This document shows positions 60,245 through 64,000 of a stretch of 64,000 nt of DNA, one piece after another. Location of the stretch: NCBI GenBank assembly GCA_029959085.1, contig JARWIR010000001.1, positions 64,170,899-64,234,898 of the forward strand, written 5' to 3'. A program made the translations under genes and the position numbers. The DNA is from Nemophila menziesii. Lineage: Eukaryota; Streptophyta; Magnoliopsida; Boraginales; Hydrophyllaceae. The notes under the pieces are model-generated. The model did not search any database and was not told the DNA's origin. It worked only from the letters and a program-made list of their open reading frames with translations. Position 1 is the first letter of the stretch. Every line of letters starts with the position of its first letter.

Positions 60245-60594
60245 AACTCAAGTTATACCAAGGATTGATTTAAAATTTTAAGATAAATTTGGTTTAGCTT
60301 GAGGTTGTTGCTTGGAATTTGTGAAAGAGAAAGGTCTCTTGATGGATCTTGGAAGAATTCTTTAAAGCTTGTTGAATTTGATGGTGTTTTAATGGTGTAG
60401 TGTGATGAAATTGATGAAGAGATTGTGTTTATGGAAGATGGAGGAGAGGATTTGAGGAGTTGTTGTGTTAATTGTGATGGTTTGTACAAGCCTTAAGGTG
60501 TATATATAGTGTTTGGGTTTGAAAAATTCGTATGGGAGAGGCTAGGGTTTATCTTGTAAGGTAAGAAGTTGAATGGGCCTTGAATTCTTCACAA

Positions 60595-60945
60595 ACCGCC
60601 ATGGCGCGGTGTATCCCCGCGGTATATGGGTGTACCGCATGGGTACACCGCAGCGCTGTAGCTGTTGAAATTTTGGCCTCGGCAACACACCCGTGGTAGC
60701 ACCCCGTGGCACGCGTTTTGGGCGTGCGGTGCATGGGTACACCGCGCCAACTCCGTGAAAAAACCCGCGGTACATCACCCCGTGGCACACGTTTTGGGCG
60801 TGCGGTGCACCGCGCCTATCAGCCATACATTTTTTCGTCTCGGTATAAAACCCGTGGTGCCCGACCCGTGGTACGGGTTTTTCAAGCGCGGTGCATCCCC
60901 GCGGTATATGGGTGTACCGCATTGGTATACCGCACCAGCCTTCGA
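60595..60945. repeat. GC-rich palindromic array in element B (CGCGGT type)
   Basis: Near-identical blocks starting GCGGTGTATCCCCGCGGTAT (60606) and GCGGTGCATCCCCGCGGTAT (about 60889) bracket two copies of an ACCCCGTGGCACRCGTTTTG block (about 60700 and 60777). Words GCGGTACACCGC and variants pair with each other in many ways. Position relative to integrase and ORF3 is the same as the array of A, but the sequence is unrelated. Confidence 0.9.
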
Positions 60946-61122
60946 ATTTTTCCAAGAATTTTCTTTTGACCCCAAACTCATTTCCTGCACAATAGCACAC
61001 TACCTTTCTCTCCTATTAGCTTGTAAACACAATTAAAAATATACACTAACTTAATATTATACACTACAAAGCAAAAAACAACTAATCTAAAAAACAATTT
61101 AAAACAAGGGGTGTCTCCCAAG

Positions 61123-61571
61123 CTATGCTGTAGATATCGCCGCCTAGGCGCGCCTAGGCGCCGTCTAGGCGTCAACTCCCCCCTCAACCGCTTACGCCTA
61201 GTAAAAATGCTAGGCATTTTTGCCCAACGCCTTAGTCGCCGTGGAAGAGGCGCCTAGCCCGCCTAGGCACCGATTAATGGTAAAAACTTGCCGCCTAGGC
61301 CCTCCATTAAATTTATTTTACTCTCGGAAATTCTTGAATTGATATTATAACTCTAATTTTAGTATTTTTCATATTTAATATAGTGGTGTTAGATGAATTT
61401 TATGACTTAAATAGATAAAATTATCATAATTATACACGCGTATTACTAAATATATAAAATTACATAGCAGGATTCAAAACCGCGTAATCCCGCCTAGGCC
61501 CCGCGTAGTCCCTCCTAGGCGCTAGGCCCCAGTCGACCGCCTAGGCCGCGGAACCGAGATCTACAGCATAG
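61123..61571. mobile_element. hAT-type MITE, CCTAGG-rich family, perfect 8-bp duplication
   Basis: A 449-bp element with ends CTATGCTGTAGATATCG and CGAGATCTACAGCATAG, flanked by identical octamers CTCCCAAG (61115-61122, 61572-61579). Whole-length relative of 772-1211. It interrupts a conserved Athila phrase just after the integrase gene (minus strand: CTTGGGAGACACCCC). It is therefore the youngest layer of the nest. Confidence 0.93.
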
Positions 61572-61593
61572 CTCCCAAGATCATTTTTGTTTA

Positions 61594-61612
61594 ACGTCTT
61601 TGAGTTAGACGT
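61594..61612 (-). other. Short hairpin after the integrase stop (element B)
   Basis: ACGTCT, a seven-base loop, then AGACGT, 11 bp past the pol stop. The loop-closing pair differs from that in A but still pairs. Confidence 0.55.
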
Positions 61613-61622
61613 GTACCTTAGG

Positions 61623-64000
61623 CTAAGCGCTTTCCACGAGATGGATCGTCTCCTCTCGCCCAAAGTCCTCACTGTCATGGTATCTCTTCAAACACTGGCC
61701 ATTCACCATGAATGTCCTTTGCTCGGTTGGATGTTCAATTTCAATTGCTCCATGAGGTGTGACTTTCGTAACAATGTAAGGTCCTCCCCAACGGGATTTA
61801 AGCTTTCCTGGGTAGTTTGAAAATCGAGAGTTGTATAATAAAACTTTTTGTCCTCTCTCGAAATGTTTTGGTCGGAGCCGTTTATCATGCCATCTCTTTG
61901 TTTTCTCCTTGTAGAGGCGTGAATTTTCATAGGCAAGATAACGAAACTCCTCCAACTTGTTCAATTGCATCATCCTTTGTTTCCCGGCCAATTCTGGGTC
62001 TAGATTCAGAGTTTTAATAGCCCAGTAGGCTCGAGCTTCAAGTTCAATCGGTAGATGACACGCTTTGCCGTAGACCATGCGATATGGAGAAGCCCCCACT
62101 GGTGTTTTAAATGCTGTTCTGTAAGCCCAGAGAGCATCATCTAGCTTTAAAGATCAATCTTTCCTCGATTTATTCACGGTCTTCTCAAGAATAGATTTTA
62201 TTTCCTGGTTGGAAACTTCAGCTTGACCGTTAGTTTGTGGGTGATAACCGGTTGAAGTATACTGTCTCACTCCAAACTTACGAAGATAGTTTCTCGGAGG
62301 AGCATTAACAAAATGGGTACCTTTATCACTGATGAGAACACGTGGCGTACCATGTCTTGAAAAGATGTTTGTTTTTAAGAATTTAATCACAGTTTGAACA
62401 TCGTTCTTTGGTGTTGCCACTGCTTCTACCCAGGTTGATACATAATCTACCGCAAGCAAAATATAAAGATTTCCATAGGAGGTGATGAAAGGTCCCATGA
62501 AATCTATTCCCCATACATCAAAGATTTCAACTTCAAGAATATTATTAAGCGGCATCGCGTCTCTTTTTGATATATTACCAGTGAACTGGCATCTTTGACA
62601 TGACTGGACAAAACGATGACCATCTTTGTGTATGGTAGGCCAATAGAATCCGGATTGAATAATTTTAGCTGCAGTTCTATCGCCTTTAAAGTGACCTCCG
62701 TAAGGTGAACTATGACAACTTTCAATGATCTTTTCCATTTCACCTTCATGTACACATCTTCTAACCACTTGGTCACTACAAATCTTCCAGAGGTATGGTT
62801 CATCCCAATAATATTGTTTGGCCTTGTGAGATAATCTTTGTCTTTGTTGTGGGTGGATATCTTTGGGAAAGACACCACTCACAATGAGGTTGACTAGATC
62901 TGCATACCATGGCACAAACGCATGTTTAATAGCAAAAAGTTGTTCATCAGGGAATACCTCTTTAACCAACAATGGTTCTTTGTTCGCCTCAGATCCTTCG
63001 AGCCTTGATAAATGATCATCAACTTGATTCTCGCATCCCTTTCGGTCTCGAATATCTATGTCGAATTCTTGAAGTAACAGTACCCATATAATAAGACGCG
63101 TCTTAGCATCCTTTTTATCCATAAGGTACCTGATAGCTGAATGGTCCGTGTATACAACAGTTTTGTTCCCAATAAAATAAGAACGGAATTTATCAAAAGC
63201 ATAAACCACGGCCAACATCTCTTTCTCCGTCACTGTATAATTCATCTGGGCAGCGTTGAAAGTCTTACTTGCATAATACATCGTGTGGAAGATCTTGTCT
63301 TTCCTCTGTCCCAACACAACACCCATAGCGTGATCACTAGCATCGCACATAAGTTCAAACGGAGCCTTCCAATCAGAAGGTATAACAATAGGTGTAGAGA
63401 TTAGTTTCTCCTTAATCGTTAGAAACGCTTGAAGACATTCTTCAGTAAAGTTAAAAGGAGTATCCTTTTCAAGTAAAGAACAGAGCGGTTTGGCGATCTT
63501 GGAGAAATCTTTAATAAATCTTCGATAAAATCCTGCGTGACCCAAGAAACTTCTCACTCCTTTAACAGAAACTGGAGGTGGTAGTGTTTTGATAACTTCA
63601 ATTTTAGCACGATCAACCTCCATCCCTGCCTTTGAAACTTTATGTCCCAACACAATTCCCTCTTGAACCATGAAGTGGCATTTTTCCCAATTAAGCACAA
63701 GATCTTTTTCTCTACATCTCACAAGGACTTTCTCAAGATTATTGAAACAATCATCAAAACTATCTCCAAACACCAAAAAATCATCCATAAAAACCTCCAA
63801 ATATTTATCAATCATGTCCCAAAATATCGCCATCATGCACCTCTGGAACGTGGCAGGTGCATTACATAAACCAAACAGCATTCTTCTATAAGCAAAAGTA
63901 CCAAGCGGACAAGTAAAAGTTGTTTTGTGTTGATCGAGGGGATCCACACAAATATGATTATAACCCGAATATCCGTCAAGGAAACAATAATATTCTCTCC
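61623..64000 (-). pseudogene. Athila-like pol of element B: RT, RNase H, integrase; one in-frame stop
   Basis: The frame is open from the window edge ([20 protein letters not shown]) to 62157, then stops once and continues to 61623. Order: RT ([20 protein letters not shown], catalytic [29 protein letters not shown]), RNase H ([38 protein letters not shown]), and the HHCC zinc part ([40 protein letters not shown]). The integrase core follows ([42 protein letters not shown]), then a C-terminal domain ending [15 protein letters not shown]. The single stop at about 62155 is TGA where A has TGG (Trp), a G-to-A change. Gag and protease should lie to the right. B is much better preserved than A. Confidence 0.88.

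Noticed and set aside
60542..61000. 152-residue open frame on the minus strand across the GC array of element B
   Set aside because: GC-rich repeats have few stops; overlapping frames on both strands are equally open and none shows a domain or a match in element A.

Overview
The window looks like nuclear DNA of a eudicot plant: AT-rich, with spliced genes and almost nothing but transposable elements (TEs) of plant-type families in several layers of insertion. The species cannot be named from the sequence. I found no intact ordinary host gene. The only host-like coding trace is a weak methyltransferase-like fragment at 36.4-37.2 kb.

Layout. 1-3.5 kb: 5' portion of an L1-type LINE on the minus strand, split by a hAT-type MITE. 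4.1-9.1 kb: an element with long terminal inverted repeats, a remnant of a minus-strand Athila-like Ty3/gypsy element, and two LTR pieces of that family joined in opposite orientation. 9.1-16.1 kb: a nearly full-length but decayed plus-strand LINE, split by a hAT MITE with perfect 8-bp target duplications. 16.6-22.5 kb: another hAT MITE, a Stowaway-like MITE, a LINE 3' fragment (minus) and a second decayed LINE (plus).

22.5-34 kb is the most interesting part: a large Mutator-like element (MULE) with two convergent genes that both look intact. One is a 718-residue MuDR-type transposase with one coding intron. The other is a seven-exon gene for a Ulp1-like (C48 peptidase-related) protein with acidic and coiled-coil regions, in which the protease signature residues appear to be replaced. 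Its non-coding parts carry at least 11 copies of a short palindrome with invariant 10-bp arms and a variable 4-bp centre. They lie in the leader, introns and flanks of both genes and never in an exon. A decayed relative of the second gene lies at 45.3-47.3 kb.

34-47.9 kb: mainly anonymous AT-rich DNA with microsatellites, a degenerate AGTGATTTT array, a Tourist-like MITE, a 5'-truncated LINE and a third MITE. 47.9-64 kb: a four-level nest. A Copia element (5' LTR, primer site, start of gag; plus strand) is broken by Athila-like element A (minus). A is broken in its reverse transcriptase by Athila-like element B (minus). B is broken just after its integrase by a hAT MITE with a perfect 8-bp duplication. 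A and B each carry a GC-rich palindromic tandem array at the same place between integrase and the third ORF, but the two arrays are unrelated in sequence.

All coordinates without an obvious signal (LINE ends, LTR breakpoints, MULE ends) are approximate. All family calls come from reading motifs, not from database searches.
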